Shown: positions 1 to 11,384 of the stretch, in pieces
How positions within the stretch are numbered: position 1 is the first letter of the stretch
How the letters are laid out: each line of letters opens with the position of its first letter
Source: Macrolepiota albuminosa
Lineage: Eukaryota; Basidiomycota; Agaricomycetes; Agaricales; Agaricaceae
DNA: 64,000 nucleotides
Direction of reading: 5' to 3'
NCBI GenBank assembly: GCA_027475525.1
Contig: JAMWFC010000023.1
Span: 420,132 to 484,131 of the forward strand
Program-made: the position numbers and the translations under genes
Notes under the pieces: model-generated
Seen by the model: the letters and a program-made list of their open reading frames with translations, nothing else
Databases searched by the model: none
What the model was told of the DNA's origin: nothing

Positions 1-994
1 CAACATCGAGAACCTACGGACACAACACAACGAGGAATCATCCTCGTTTATTTCAAATCCTTCAAGTAAAAGTGCGCACTCCAGTCCTCAAATGCCATTT
101 TTTTTCGTACTCCGCATGCTAATCCCTTCAGGGACGTACCAAACGGCGCCCATGTGTATCGTCCTACTACTCGAAGAAGACGACCAGACCAGTCCCTGCG
201 GCATCGCCCTGCCATTCTTTGACTTGTTGACTTGAATTGAGAGACAGAGGGCACTCGACTCGTCTGAGAGAAATCTTCTACCCGAGCTGCCTGACCTGAC
301 CTTGTTGGACACACAGAAAGGAAGCTAAGGAAGTAAGTATAAATGCCAAAGTCTCGAGCAATGCACGTGACCGTCAGGAGAGTCTCACACGACACGTGAG
401 AAGTGACGTGACCAGTCCTCCTTTTCTGCGCTACAAACTACATAACAAAGAAACTATAGTGGAACGCTCGATCGCTGTTGGTGCCCTTGGATCTTGGGAA
501 TTATCTTTGCTGAGAAAATGCAGCAAGGCAACGAACATATAGCAAAGGCTGCTTCTGCCAGCGTTAACATGTCCTGGTGACGATAAGAGGATGCAGGCGC
601 GTTTGAAACACACGAAACACTCACGACCATAACACCTGGAACAAGACCATTCGCAAGTGAAGCTGCCGAAACTTTGACAAAAATATATATTCGCGTTGAC
701 TGCCGGGAAAGGCGACAGTTGTGGTGAATCAAACAAGTATCAACTGCCTCGTTACCATTCCGTCCCCACCCACGGTAGCGCCCTTATATTTTTATATTTC
801 ACAGACTTTTGCAGGAGACGTCAACTACAAAACGTCAGGTGCTAGCGGAAACCATAGAAACTAACGATCTGGATGCTGCTTGGTACTTGGTGTGCTTGGG
901 CCTTTGGGCGCTTTGCTCTTCTCTGGCAATCCTCTTTTGCGACCTCTTTGGTGACCATCCTCTTTGGCAGTTTTATCTTTGACTTTCTTTCGAA
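1..994. other. no confident gene; upstream region of the 1170 gene
   Basis: I see no convincing complete gene here. The open frames are short and show no recognisable motif. A lysine/arginine-rich minus-strand stretch at about 861-993 ends in TAG at 861-863 and could be the last exon of a small basic nuclear protein, with an acceptor-like TTTTAAAG just upstream at about 994-1001, but no matching upstream exon is visible. CACGTGA-type words occur around 365-412 and an AT-rich TATA-like run at about 784-800. Part of this stretch may be promoter for the plus-strand gene that starts at 1170. Confidence 0.3.
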
Positions 995-1148
995 GCCTTT
1001 AAAAGTTGAGCTAAGATGACTGTCTCATTAGTCAAGTACACAGTTAGCGAAATCCTCACCAAACCTCTTATGCCTTTAAAAGTTGAGCTAAGATGACTGT
1101 CTCAATAGTCAAGTACACAGTTAGCGAAATCCTCACCAAACCTCTTAT
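995..1148. repeat. 77-bp tandem duplication (no. 1)
   Basis: Bases 995-1071 are repeated directly at 1072-1148 with a single mismatch (T1028 versus A1105). The pair lies in the presumed 5' UTR or promoter just upstream of the start codon at 1170. It is one of nine duplications in the window that share a period of exactly 77 bp, which suggests an assembly join rather than a biological repeat. Confidence 0.9.
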
Positions 1149-1169
1149 TACAACAAACTTTTCATCGCA

Positions 1170-1884
1170 ATGTCCTACGCCAACCCTCTTCATCCTCCAG
1201 TTCGCTCCTCCAACATCTCACCTTATTCTACCCTGGCAGGTGCCGTGGGCAATACTGGGTCTCTTTCTCTTGCCCGTCGCCGCCTCCCTCAACAGTCCTA
1301 TAAACCTTCTTCGAAATGGGACCAAGCAATGGGACAGAATTTTCGCCGTCATGCTGCAATCCAATTTGACCATATTGGTTATAACGGTCAGGGAGTACAA
1401 ATGCGTGAGCTTTCAGCTCGTAGCGAGGCTGCAATAGCCGCTATGATACAAGGCGCAGGAGATGCAGTCCTTTCCGATACTGGACGAGAACGTATCACGT
1501 TCCGCATTCTTGTAAGCAACTCCTTTCCCAGCTAATTCATAGTAATAACAAAATCCGCAGTGGCCCGGATACGAGCACGTCGAGTGCTATGATCAACTGG
1601 TGATCAATCCGGGTGGACGCCCTATTACTCGCGCTCAGCTCGGTAAATCTGTTGCCCAAATTTTTGCGCGTTTCGTAGAGGTTTGTCGCCTCATCGACTT
1701 CTCTCACTCATTTCCAGGTCAACTTACACTTTTGATGGATTAGAAAACGCGCAACGAACCGTGTCGCTCCTCTGAATGGAACCTGACCTCTTCTGGCATT
1801 CGTTTTGAGCACCTCGTGCTGGTGGCATTGGTCAACGTGTGGGAAGGTGTATGGCAGGCGGATGTTGTAGTTGATCTTCGCTGA
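1170..1884 (+). CDS. small fungal conserved protein of unknown function, three exons
   Basis: The gene model is exons 1170-1511, 1561-1680 and 1744-1884. The introns are 49 nt (GTAAGC...CGCAG) and 63 nt (GTTTGT...GATTAG). Joined, they give about 200 residues with no internal stop. The N-terminus is rich in Ser, Pro and basic residues. A predicted helical middle (residues about 60-105) is followed by the motifs WPGYEHVE and PITRAQLG, an IFARFVE segment, and the C-terminal signature FEHLVLVALVNVWEGVWQ ending in VVVDLR. I know this architecture as a recurrent uncharacterised family of Agaricomycete genomes. The sequence shows no signal peptide, membrane segment or catalytic motif. ATG 1170 is preferred because the frame with the family-like C-terminus begins there; an ORF from 1093 is in another frame. 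It is probably the only intact host gene in the window. Confidence 0.8.
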
Positions 1885-2591
1885 GGTCAAGCCAATCTGG
1901 CATTTCCAGTCCAACCTTTGTATCAGTAACACATTACTTGTATTTTTGACTAGAATTTTTGACGACCGTGAAATTTCTTTTGACAGTGTGGCCGCACAAA
2001 TATGATAGGAATTGAACATCGAAGCTTTTAGATATGATGTATGGTGTTCATGATCAGAAATAAATAAAGCGTAAAATCGTAGACTTTGAGGTTACTTATA
2101 TCGACTTGTCTATGTATAATCAAATCTGTATACTTCCTATTTGTCTAGATCCTGGCAAATCATGGATCTGTACCCTCTATTCTGTCAGTCCTGCCTCATA
2201 ATTGTCCAGGAAGCCTCAAGCTTTTCTTGAAAAGATTTATAACATGATTGCCTTATTTGATTATTGTACCAAGCATGGGTGGAGGCAACTGTCCAGTGAC
2301 CATAATATTATAGGACGTGCAGAACAACACAATGGGTTTCTATCAATGTGTGACATGCTAAAAATCAAGCAACTACTCTCATCAAGTTAGGAAGTAAAGA
2401 CCCCAAGTCTGGTGGAGCTGCAAAAACACCTGAACTTTTTCCACGTTTGAATCTTATCTGGTCGTGAGGTAGGTAGGTTGGAAAAGGGTTTGGCAAGCAC
2501 TGGAGCAATACTTCGAGTGTATATCAGAGAAATAGCTGTGATTTATATGAATAAATACTGTCGAAGCTTGAGATAATCGAAAGACATGTAT
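1885..2591. other. intergenic, nothing recognised
   Basis: This stretch lies between two gene 3' ends (plus-strand gene ending at 1884, minus-strand kinase-like gene ending at 2592). It is AT-rich. It has a few short open frames (for example 2202-2390 +) without recognisable motifs, and no repeat of note. It presumably holds the 3' UTRs of the two convergent genes. Confidence 0.5.
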
Positions 2592-2822
2592 CATTGAGCG
2601 AGTACTCTTTTTATAATATTCAACCCACGGCAAAGAAGTCGACCGATGCGGCGCACGGAAGTAACTATATGGAAGATCCACGGGTATAGACATATTTCCC
2701 GAAGAAAACGAATGTAGCGTGGAACAGGAGGCTCGCGATAAGCTGCCCATTTTTCCACAAAATCTGCGTCAAGGTACTTCCATCGATCATAGTAGTCATA
2801 TGTTACATACTGGTATTTTGCT

Positions 2823-2976
2823 TCTGCGGCTAGAGATAAGACACGCTTGGGTGTCAGAGGAACAACCTGTTCTTCAAAGAACTGCAGAGCTTCCGATGCT
2901 CTGCGGCTAGAGATAAGACACGCTTGGGTGTCAGAGGGACAACCTGTTCTTCAAAGAACTGCAGAGCTTCCGATGC
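2823..2976. repeat. 77-bp tandem duplication (no. 2), inside the kinase-like gene
   Basis: Bases 2823-2899 are repeated at 2900-2976 with one A/G mismatch. Because 77 is not a multiple of three, it shifts the frame in the last exon of the kinase-like gene. Skipping one copy restores a frame from SLAAE into AKYQYVTYDYYDRW and on to a stop at 2592. Confidence 0.9.
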
Positions 2977-4080
2977 TTTAAATCGCCATGCAATGTCGCG
3001 AGTTGTCATGCGGTCAAAGAGGGGTGCTAACATTGGGACAGTGCGCGTTATATGCTATGAGACAAGGAATAGAAGTGAACAGACAGAATGGTACATGCAT
3101 AGATTGGGTTACCTGGAACTCTTTGCAAAACATAACACCTAACATTCCAACATCAAAGGCGAAAGGATTAAAATCCAACTCTGCCTGTAATGTATCCCCT
3201 GGAACCTGGTCATACAGAGTGTTGAAAGAAATGTGGCTTGGAAGACGACAATCTTCTAGGGACATCGAGGGCGGAAACATTGTGGAACCATCAAAGTCAA
3301 AGAAGGCATACGTCAGCTTTCCTTGAGAACGTAAAGATCTACGGAAGTGGCTGTTCGAGTCAAAGAAGTCAATGTGAACATGATTGACGAGTATGTTTTC
3401 CTTCTTGATATCCTGCAATGACAAGAGGTTCAGGTATTGTCAATATGATGCCAAGAAACGTACTCCATGAGCGATACGATGCTTGTGAAGATAAGTCAAG
3501 CCCTTGTGAAGTGATTAGAAGTAAGCGAAACAGAACAGAGTGAAGCAACCTTTAAAAGACAATGTATAATGTGAAATACTTCCTCCAACTTTTCGCATGT
3601 GGGTAAGAATGGAGAGACACCCCACCTAGGCCTCGAGTTGTAAAATGATGGCTGCTTGGTACAATTGAAACCTACCTCGGCATTACAGCCAACCAGTGGC
3701 CTTCGCGAGGAAGAACGTCAAGAACAGGTATGACATGGTGAAAATCATCGATTGAACGAGGCACTCCTTGATTATGAAGGTAACTGAGGATACGAAACTC
3801 TTCACTCCCGTCGACAACTGCTTTGAAAGCTACATGCTGTCCTTGGGTGTTCTGAGCAAAAGCAATGTTGCCCTGAAGAGAACCTAAGCGTGACTTTTCT
3901 GAAAAGGTGTCCATACACACCATGTTGCCAGTGTATCCACAGAGGATTCGCATTTCCGAGTCATTTTTAGGTTCCATGCCTTCATGACTTGCGAAGGGAA
4001 ATACGTTCAAGCTGTGGCCTATATTGACTGGATACATGAAAGCTTCATCATCTCCATGAGAGCGAAGTAGGTGATACATG

Positions 4081-4560
4081 CCGGCTTGGGCTTGAGGCCG
4101 CAGGCCGAGCTGAGCTGAGCCCATATAGGCTGGGCCGAGCCGGGCTTTCTTCAAAGCTTGGGAGAGCCTGAAGCTTGGCTTTGAATTTTGAAAAGCCTGA
4201 GCCGTGGGCCTGAGCCACGGCCTCACAACCACTGATTGTGATCATGATTTGCACCGGCATTTTGACTTTCCATTATTAGCAGCACTCTTACACCCAAAAT
4301 TTCACCTGATTATGGATTCATACATGGCTGGCAAGCAGAAGACTCAAGATATTGATGAATTTTTTGATGTACCACAAAAGCATGATGGAAAGACTCTTTG
4401 ACTACCTATACTTACTACAGGCCGCAGCTTGGGCCTAAGCTGAGCCGGGCCAGGCCTGAGCCCCTCCTAAAGCCTGGCTTTGAATATGTACAAGCCTGAG
4501 CTTCATCAGGCTGAGCCCAAGCTGCAGCTTTCAGGCCGAGCTGGGCCCTGCACAACACTA
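4081..4560. mobile_element. hAT-like non-autonomous element inserted in the kinase-like gene
   Basis: A 480-bp segment with GC-rich, strand-symmetric ends (runs of GGCTTGGGC, GGCCGAGCTGAGC and GCCTGAGC types) interrupts the coding sequence. The same 10-bp word GTGATACATG flanks it at 4071-4080 and 4561-4570. This fits an 8-bp hAT target duplication plus chance identity. The right end, read on the minus strand, begins TAGTGTTGTGCAGGG, a hAT-like terminus. The left end lacks the matching tip, so that terminus looks eroded. The interior carries a short plus-strand frame (about 4204-4401) with FPLLAALLHPKFHL, reminiscent of the hAT transposase C-terminal region. It is probably a deletion derivative of a larger hAT element. 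Confidence 0.65.
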
Positions 4561-4743
4561 GTGATACATGATGTAGCCATTTTCCAGGAGCCACGACCAT
4601 ATACGATCTGTATTATACCAAGCAACCCTCTGGCAAAGTAGCTCATAGAATCCGGGGTCTTGTGGAAACAAAGAAGTTTGCAGCACAGAGTCAAGGGTGT
4701 CTTTACACCCAGAAGGGTCACAAACAATTGAAGAGCTATCGCT

Positions 4744-5017
4744 CTGTTGTGCAGAACATGTGGATGTCCCTTGTGAGTATGTAAGAGCTCTTACCATTTT
4801 CAATGTGGTAGCAAGAAAGTGACAACAACAATGGAGGTAAACTATCACTCCTTAGAAATGAACCACTTTTGACTATCATGTGTTCATTCAGATATGAAAG
4901 CCGCTCATGGAAAGGCTTCCGAGCTGTGTCACTTTCCTCCCCAACCCCCCTCCTCCCCATACACAGCCTCCATCCTAACTTCACTTGTGAGGTTAGCAAA
5001 TATTTTTAAGCACTTTG
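4744..5017. other. presumed 5' part of the kinase-like gene, unresolved
   Basis: The minus strand upstream of 4743 has a plausible intron (donor near 4794, acceptor CAACAG at about 4744) and short open stretches, but I cannot settle the first exons. At 4963-5005 a stretch including CCTCCATCCTAACTTCAC and an inverted TGAGGTTAG resembles 63215-63260 at the other end of the window. It may be a terminus of another mobile element. The copia target duplication CTTTG occupies 5013-5017. Confidence 0.35.
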
Positions 5018-5257
5018 TGTTAGAACCTGACACAGACATAAGTAATCTATAGTCCTCAGTTCAATATGATTGACTGAGGGTGCACTACTACTAGTGTCCA
5101 TATTTATGTGAATGAGTACAATGGGTAAGGTCGAGCCTTTGGACAAAGGTGGTGGCCACTCATTAGACAAAGCAAGTGACGAGTGTGATGAGTGAGAGGG
5201 GTGACAGTGCATTGTGGATGACGGTGTGTTATGATGTAATGGCATGGTATGCCAACA
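5018..5257 (-). repeat. copia 3' LTR
   Basis: This 240-bp LTR matches the copy at 22165-22417 almost base for base. The other copy has a 13-bp extra stretch (a repeated GTGGC-type word). Because the element lies on the minus strand, this left copy is the 3' LTR. Confidence 0.92.
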
Positions 5258-5269
5258 CTCCTCCTCACC
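5258..5269 (-). promoter_or_regulatory. copia polypurine tract
   Basis: Read on the minus strand, GGTGAGGAGGAG directly abuts the 3' LTR. This is the expected position and composition for the plus-strand primer of reverse transcription. Confidence 0.7.
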
Positions 5270-5318
5270 AGAAAGCATCAATGTGTAGTGTCTCCTCCTC
5301 GCATGGAGTGTGGTTGGT

Positions 5319-6989
5319 TTACTGGAGGCCCAGTAGGGCTTGTAGTTGTGTGAAGAGTGGTGTCGCAAGTGCCTTGATAAACAAGTCAGTGATGTTATAC
5401 TTAGTGTTAACGTAGTGTATTGAGATCTTGCCAGCTTGTACACATTCCTGCAGGAAGTGATACTTTATGTCTATGTGTTTTATGAGCATGTGCAGGGTGG
5501 AATCCTTGGAGAGGTTGATAGCTGCATTGTTGTTGCAGAGAATGGGTGTGAGTTTGTTGGTTGTGTCAAAACTTATTCCTTTGAGCAGTGCGTGTAACCA
5601 GATACACTCCTGTGCACTCTCGAAGGCAGCCATATACTCAGCCTTGCAAGACAACACTGCCACAGATTTTTGTTTGCAGGCAGCCCATGATACAATGCTG
5701 GAGCTCAGACTCCAGGCATAGCCTCCAATGCTGTGTCATGTATTGAGACAGTTGGCCCAGTCTGAGTCAGTAAAGCCAGTGAGGTTGGCGGGGTCATTTC
5801 TGCTGCCCAGGACAAGCTTAAAGTCTCATGTTCCCTTCAGGTAATGAACAAGTTGAGTGGTGGCTCGTCAGTGGATATGGGTGTATGAGTCAATGTATTG
5901 CATAAGTTGTTGCATGGTGTATGCAATATCGGGTCTTATAGAGATGGCCACATACAAGAGACATCCAACTAGGGGTCTGTACAGAATTTTAAGCAGGGAG
6001 TCAGTTTCGTTCTGTGATAGCATGGTTCTGTCACCCTTTCTGAGCTTGAGGCTGGCCTCCATGGGGAGTGAGAGTGGAGTTGCATCTGATTGACCAAATT
6101 GGGAGACTATCTTATCTATGAGTGCCATCTGCAAGAGTTTTATGGTGTGTTTCTTGCGATCCCACTCGATTGCAATGCCGACAACAAATCTTGGTAAGCC
6201 GAGGTCTGAGATGGTCCACACAGAGCATAGTTGGTTCTTGAAGCGCTTGTTTTTGGCCTTGCTACTGGCTATGGATAGAAAATTGTCAACGTGGACTGCC
6301 ACTATGACTGTTCCTGTGCCGGATTTCCAATAGTATATGCATGACTTGCAGGGGAGGCATGTGAATCTCCATGAGATCATGTTGCTATTCAGCGTGCGGT
6401 TCCATATGTGTCCAGCTTGCTTCATTTCATAAAGGCTGCATAAGAAGCACCATACCCAGTCTTCCTTTCCTGGTTCTTCAAATCCCTCTGGCTGCATCAT
6501 GTATTGGACTTTGTCCTCTTGTAGTAGACCATATAAGAATGCTGTTTTTATATCAATTTGCATAGTGTCCCATCCTTGCATTGCTGTGAGATGTAGAAGT
6601 ACCCACCACGACTCCATGCATGCAGTTGGTGAGGTGGTTTTTGTGTAATCACAACCGTAGATTTGCTCATATCCTTTGAATACTAGTCAAACTTTGAAGT
6701 GGACTGCCTTCCCTTTTTTGTTGTGCTTGATCTTGAACACGGGCTGCTCTTTTCAAACCTTGTGGCCCATGGGTACCTGGTCATGAGGAATTAGTTTGTA
6801 CACTCCCATTGCTTTCAGAGATTTGAGCTCATTGTGATATCCTATCTCCCACTCCTTGGAGTACAGCAATTCCATGGCTTCTTTCCATGTACGGGGTTTG
6901 TCACCTATGTCGATAAATGCTGGGTCAACCAGTGATTCCATTAATGCCAGCAGATGTTCTATTTTGTCTATTGATGCTATATTGGCCAT
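5319..6989 (-). pseudogene. copia reverse transcriptase and RNase H, decayed
   Basis: The minus strand encodes a copia RT: MQIDIKTAFLYG (first catalytic Asp region), then QPEGFEEPGKEDWVWC and SLYEMKQAGHIWN at about 6617-6380. The active-site box usually written YVDD reads HVDN (in VAVHVDNFLSIA, about 6260-6300). RNase H follows (about 5319-5663) with SCKAEYMA, ILCNNNAAI and HIDIKYHF. A domain upstream of the RT fingers begins near 6989 with KTWKEAM-like sequence (read here as PRTWKEAM). Frames are broken between these blocks (for example around 5740-5870 and 6620-6750), so it is inactive. The substituted YVDD box alone would be expected to abolish polymerisation. Confidence 0.85.
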
Positions 6990-7948
6990 GTTTGGTGTGT
7001 CATTGGATGCGTTGTTGTCAGCTGCGTTTTATATGTCATTGTCTTCTCCTTGTTCTGGCCTTGGATGTTTTTTGCCTTGTCATTTATCAATCTGTGCTGC
7101 TTGGAGTCAGTTGCCAGCTGCACAGGATTCCTGGACAGCTTGTTTGATGCGTGTTGGTGGCAGGTCACCTTGACAGGCCTTGACCATTGGGATGTGTGTG
7201 TGACCAGATCACCTCAGGATGGCCAGTCCAAGTGGGATGGCTGGGCCAGGTGCTTTCTCAGGCAGTGCTAAGTTGTTGTTTGGTGCAAGGTCAAGCATGG
7301 AGACTAGTGTATTGTTGTTGTTGTCATCTGTTATGAAGGGGCAGTCTGTTGATGTGTCCCTGATTGCGGTGATCAATGCAGGCTTGCTAGCATCTGTGGG
7401 TGTACTCTTAGTTGCTGGCGTTGATGCATTTGTAGGCACTGGTGTGTTTGTAGGTGCCACATCAATCCTCGCAGTGTTTGGTAACTCATCATGGCGCTCT
7501 ATGAATTGAACATAGTAGGATTTGTAGACTTTGTTGGTTCTAGAGTTATAGCATCTGTAGGCTTTTGAATTCTGAGCGTACCTGACTAATATGCATTCAA
7601 TTCTGCATGCATTGATCTTGGGGTCATGCTGGTTCTGAATCAGCACAAATGCTCTGCAGCCAATCTCCCACATGTATGAGTAATCCTGGGCATGACTATG
7701 CCAGAGTTCAAAAGGGGTTTTGCCGTTTAGAGACTTTGTCAGCATTTTTACATGTAAATATATGGCCATCAGATAGAATTTGTCCTACAACAAGTCAGGA
7801 CACTTAGCCACAATTCTCATTGCTCTGGCCTTTCCTTAGAGGGTTCTGTGCATCTATTCAATGCGTCCCATGTGTTTGGACATATAGGGAGCCGCAAATT
7901 CATGTCATGTTCTGGTGAATTCTAGCCAGCTCTTTATCTGATGGCTGG
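6990..7948 (-). pseudogene. copia integrase, C-terminal part (left of the gypsy 1 insertion)
   Basis: The minus-strand frame at 7769-7209 has GKTPFELWH, then GCRAFVLI and a segment ending KVYKSYYVQFIERH, all typical of the copia integrase C-terminal half. A Pro/Thr-rich linker (residues TNTPVPTNAST and similar) leads toward RT. The N-terminal half of the same integrase lies at 19819-20303, on the other side of gypsy copy 1. The join is interrupted at the CTAGC target duplication. Stops between 7770 and 7948 show further decay. Confidence 0.8.
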
Positions 7949-7953
7949 CTAGC

Positions 7954-8127
7954 TGTAATTGTTAGTTACAAGCTAGAATGATCTTGTGTGTATTACACAG
8001 TGCTGAATCAGACCGCAGTATTGGATTGACTAGAACTAGAGTGAATACAAGATGTTGTCTTATATAATACCATACTAGATGCCTATAGCATTGTGGACGC
8101 TAGTAACAAATGTGATGCTCCGTTACA
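7954..8127 (-). repeat. gypsy copy 1, 3' LTR
   Basis: This is a 174-bp repeat with TG...CA ends. It matches 19640-19813 with multiple transitions. The left copy is the 3' LTR of a minus-strand element. Confidence 0.93.
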
Positions 8128-8144
8128 TACCCCCCAATGAGACC
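8128..8144 (-). promoter_or_regulatory. gypsy copy 1 polypurine tract
   Basis: On the minus strand GGTCTCATTGGGGGGTA abuts the 3' LTR. The same 17 bases precede the 3' LTR in copies 2 and 3, so the tract is conserved despite decay elsewhere. Confidence 0.75.
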
Positions 8145-8480
8145 AAATACTCGGTCTTAGAAGAGGAGTTGAAGTGAATGGGAGTATGCACAGTAGTGCA
8201 AACATTCATTGAAGACGCACATCGTGTCACTGCAGGACGTTAGTGTCATGCACGGAGTAGTCATGTCGTTCAGAAACACTGAAGCTTGCAGTCTCTTTGT
8301 GTGCAAGTGCACAGGCAACGCAAGCAGCAAAGACAATAGATTGAAGTAAAAAAAAAACAAAAAATGAACAAAAGTGTGACTCCTCCCATGAGTCCACTGT
8401 ATATACACACTACTCTGAAGTGCATGTCAGCCTAAACAGATTGAGTGCTTTACTCAGAGTTATCTAAATAACATATAGGT

Positions 8481-11221
8481 CTATGACCCGTCCGACAATG
8501 CTCTCGTGACCACACCCGTCTCTGTCACTGTTGACTCCTCCTCCATTACAACATTAATCACTGGAAGGTGAGGCACCAATTCCATCCTTGGTGGGGTTAT
8601 GGACCCCTCAACTGCAGGCACATCTACCACCATAGGTTCAGTTAGTGCGATGTTAATTGCTGAAGCAATGGGGGGTAGCATACCATGCACTGCCATGCGT
8701 TTTAGGAGATTGACCCAATTCAGATCCATGCCAATAAGGTAGTAGAGGCCATTGGCCTCTGGGTTTTTGGGAAGACAACTTTCTTTGTTGTGCTTGAACA
8801 TCAGATGATAATGGTTGTTCTCAGTCATCTCCCGCCATCCATCCCATTGTGGGATTGCAGGAGGAGTGCTGTATTTGTTCAAGCATTCCATGCACTCATT
8901 GTTGATTTGTCAAAAGATGTCCATAGACATCATTGGGGCATGGAACTGCTGTTCCAGAAAGACCACTCTGTAAGTATATGTATGGTCCACCCAGTCAGGC
9001 AGTATCTGGTTGTGTAACAAGACATGTAATGTGTCGTCATCTGAAAAGTTCTGTGCAAAATCATCAGGCATGTGAACTGGGTGTAGTTCCAGCTGTGGCC
9101 CTCTCTAGGGCTTGAATGGCTGGTTGGGGAACATGGCATTATAAGAGGCGATAGCCTCACAGTACAGACCTGGGCGGGCCATGACAAGAGTCATGCACCA
9201 TACTATTATGGGCTTGGCTGCGCTGTTAGCACAGAGGGCTCGGCATAATGCAAACCCAAAGAGGGTTTGTCAGTGCATGCAGTATGCGTGATCAACAACG
9301 ATGCTCTGATAGGTATTTTCCAGCCTGGAGCAACCAAAGACCAGCATGTACTGTGCAAGCTGCTCCAGATCAAACGGCGTGGCTGGGTCTTAAGCGCACA
9401 TTATGCACAGCGTAGTGGTTCCATCATCTTTTGTGTGCAGAAAGCACCCCAGAATGTGTCAGCACTCAACAAGCACAAGGTCGTCAGCTCCCTGCATTGG
9501 GCTGATGAGGTCCTGGAAGTGAGGGTCTCTTATCAAGAGCCTCATTGTACAATCATGCAGAGACTCATCTGTTCACTGTGCAAACATCTGGAGCTCTGTG
9601 ATGAGCAAATATGCAGTTACTCTATTGTGTCAAGAGGCATGCAGGTTTGAATAGTATTTATAGAGCTGGTCAAGCTCTAATAGAGTGTGGGGAAGACTGC
9701 AAGGAGAAAACTTGTAAATGACACTGGCAGATATGCCAGCACGGTGCCCAGAAGAAAACTCATAAGCCGCTGCCTGATTAGCTTCAGCTCCCAACAGCAC
9801 TGTATTCAAATGATACAAATAATAGGTGCAGTGGCTGAGTGCTCCTTTAAAGCACGAGTTCATCCACTCGATGTCAAGCAGGCCCCACACCTTCACCCCC
9901 AATCCATTGGGGATCTTCCCCGAAAACTCATCCTTGGCCCTATATTTCAGGGCCTGCAACTCCTTGGCATGATTTGCCTTTTTCTTTGCAATGCACTTAT
10001 TGCGCAATACTCATTTGAATTGGTCTGCTGCTGATTCCCCTTCCTCTCCCTTCTCCTCATGCTCTGAGCTTGACTCTCCATAGTTGCTCTTGTTGGACAA
10101 GGACACAACTGGAGCTTTTCCTTTTTCAGACACGAGCGGGTTTCTTGAGGTCATCACCAGACCATTGTACTGCTCTGAGGAGCAAGAGTTGGTGGTCAGA
10201 ATGACCATGAGATTGTGCCTGCAATGCTGGCACGGTGACAGGCAACAAGAATAACATCAAAACTTTCCCAGCATGTGCAGGAATGCTGGCAGAGAACTTT
10301 ATCACCTCCAGTTTGGAGACATCAAGAGGCAGCTTGTGGCCACAATATTGTCATGAAGGCCCCAACTTGGCCAGAGTGGATGGTTCAGATAGTGGCTGAG
10401 CCACCAGAGGGGCAGGCACATTTCACGCCAGAGTTCTCCCCCTAGGCTCAGCTTGAGGGATGGTATGAATGGGCACTTGTGACGCCACAGTGACAGATTT
10501 GGACCCCATAGGTGGGGCCTGGGACAATGCGGATTCCTGCTGATGCAGAGACAGTCCTGCCAAAGGCTCACTGACTGCAGCCAGCGACTCTGAGGAGGCC
10601 CGAGGGGCTGGAGCGAGTAGCCATGATGACGAGGCAATGGGCTGAGCAGGCTGCTCAGGGTGTGCTGATCGTGCTGCCAGTGGCATTCTAGCCCATGGAG
10701 GTTTGACTGGTTGAATGGGCTGATATCTCACCCTCTTGACCTTGGTAGTTGGTTTCTCAAAAGTGGAGACTTTGTGCTTAGACACGCAATTAATCTGTTC
10801 CAGCGCTGCAATGTGCTGCTTCTTTATTAGCTTGATCTGGTCAAGCAATCCCTTCATCACCACAACTGCCAAACTGTCCTGCAGGAAGGATGCAGTTGCA
10901 GGAACTGGCTGTCCCGCTGCTTCCAATCTGCTGAGGAGTGCATCTGGCACTGCTATCTCCTGTGCTTGTGGCATAGGTCCCACATATGACTCTGCCATGG
11001 GACGGTGTGCCTATAGTACAGATAGCGGCCCTGTCACTGCACCTGCATATATTGGTATTGATGCATATAAGCATGCCAATGGTTCCTGGTAGTAGCGCTC
11101 CTGGCATGTGCTGTTCTCTGGGCACTCGTAGCACCCCTCATCATCGACCTCCATCTCTTGTGAGTGGAGAGGCATCTGGTAGAGTAGCAGTTCCTTGCAG
11201 CCTTGGTCCCCAATAGGCCAT
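8481..11221 (-). pseudogene. gypsy copy 1 third ORF (unknown function), decayed
   Basis: This is homologous throughout to the third ORF of copies 2 and 3 (start ATGGCCTATTGGGG at 11221). Recognisable blocks are the Pro/Ser-rich N-terminal half (10998-10423), the acidic/Lys-rich middle (10208-10011) and the conserved C-terminal domain (GLGVKVWGLLDIEWMNSC at about 9940-9890, NPEANGLYYLIGMD at about 8760-8705). At the position where copies 2 and 3 have a TGA between the halves, this copy reads His, so the ancestral ORF was probably continuous. Frameshifts and stops are frequent. I do not recognise the protein family. Confidence 0.75.
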
Positions 11222-11384
11222 TGCAGACAACATGTTAGCAACGTGTATTGGGACTTAGAAGGAGAAACAGAAGAAAAAAATCTCCTAACTCTGCCAGTAG
11301 TGTAAACAACCACAAATACCTGCCACCCAGTCTTTCACCAGCAATCATAGTGGACTTCATCCACATTTCACCACCACATGCATG

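Larger units (their letters stand above)
2592..4743 (-). pseudogene. protein-kinase-like gene, broken by hAT insertion and 77-bp duplication
   Basis: Minus-strand exons can be traced at about 4743-4561, 4070-3676, 3625-3550, 3502-3464, 3412-3113 and 3054-2592, with introns of 47-58 nt. The translation shows a kinase N-lobe (HVAFK, then SEEFRIL), a hinge-region motif MPRWG, the segment GLTYLHKHRIAHGDIKKENI containing a catalytic loop of HGD type, and FFDFDGS where DFG is expected. A C-terminal tail follows, with PMLAPLFDRMTTRDI and ASEALQFFEE. This matches a basidiomycete family of divergent kinase-like proteins; whether it is active is unknown. Two lesions are present. A 480-bp hAT-like element separates codons ...MYH and LLRS and is flanked by a 10-bp direct repeat. 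The 77-bp tandem duplication at 2823-2976 throws the frame into TGA at 2854-2856, although the original tail frame continues to TGA at 2592. The 5' end upstream of 4743 is unresolved. Confidence 0.75.

Noticed and set aside
861..993. Basic minus-strand exon near the left end
   Set aside because: Composition is suggestive of a nuclear protein tail, but no upstream exon can be found before the plus-strand gene at 1170. It is mentioned only as a possibility.
1093..1437. Plus-strand frame starting at 1093 as the true start of the first gene
   Set aside because: It is in a different frame from the spliced product with the family-like C-terminus and starts inside the 77-bp duplicated stretch.
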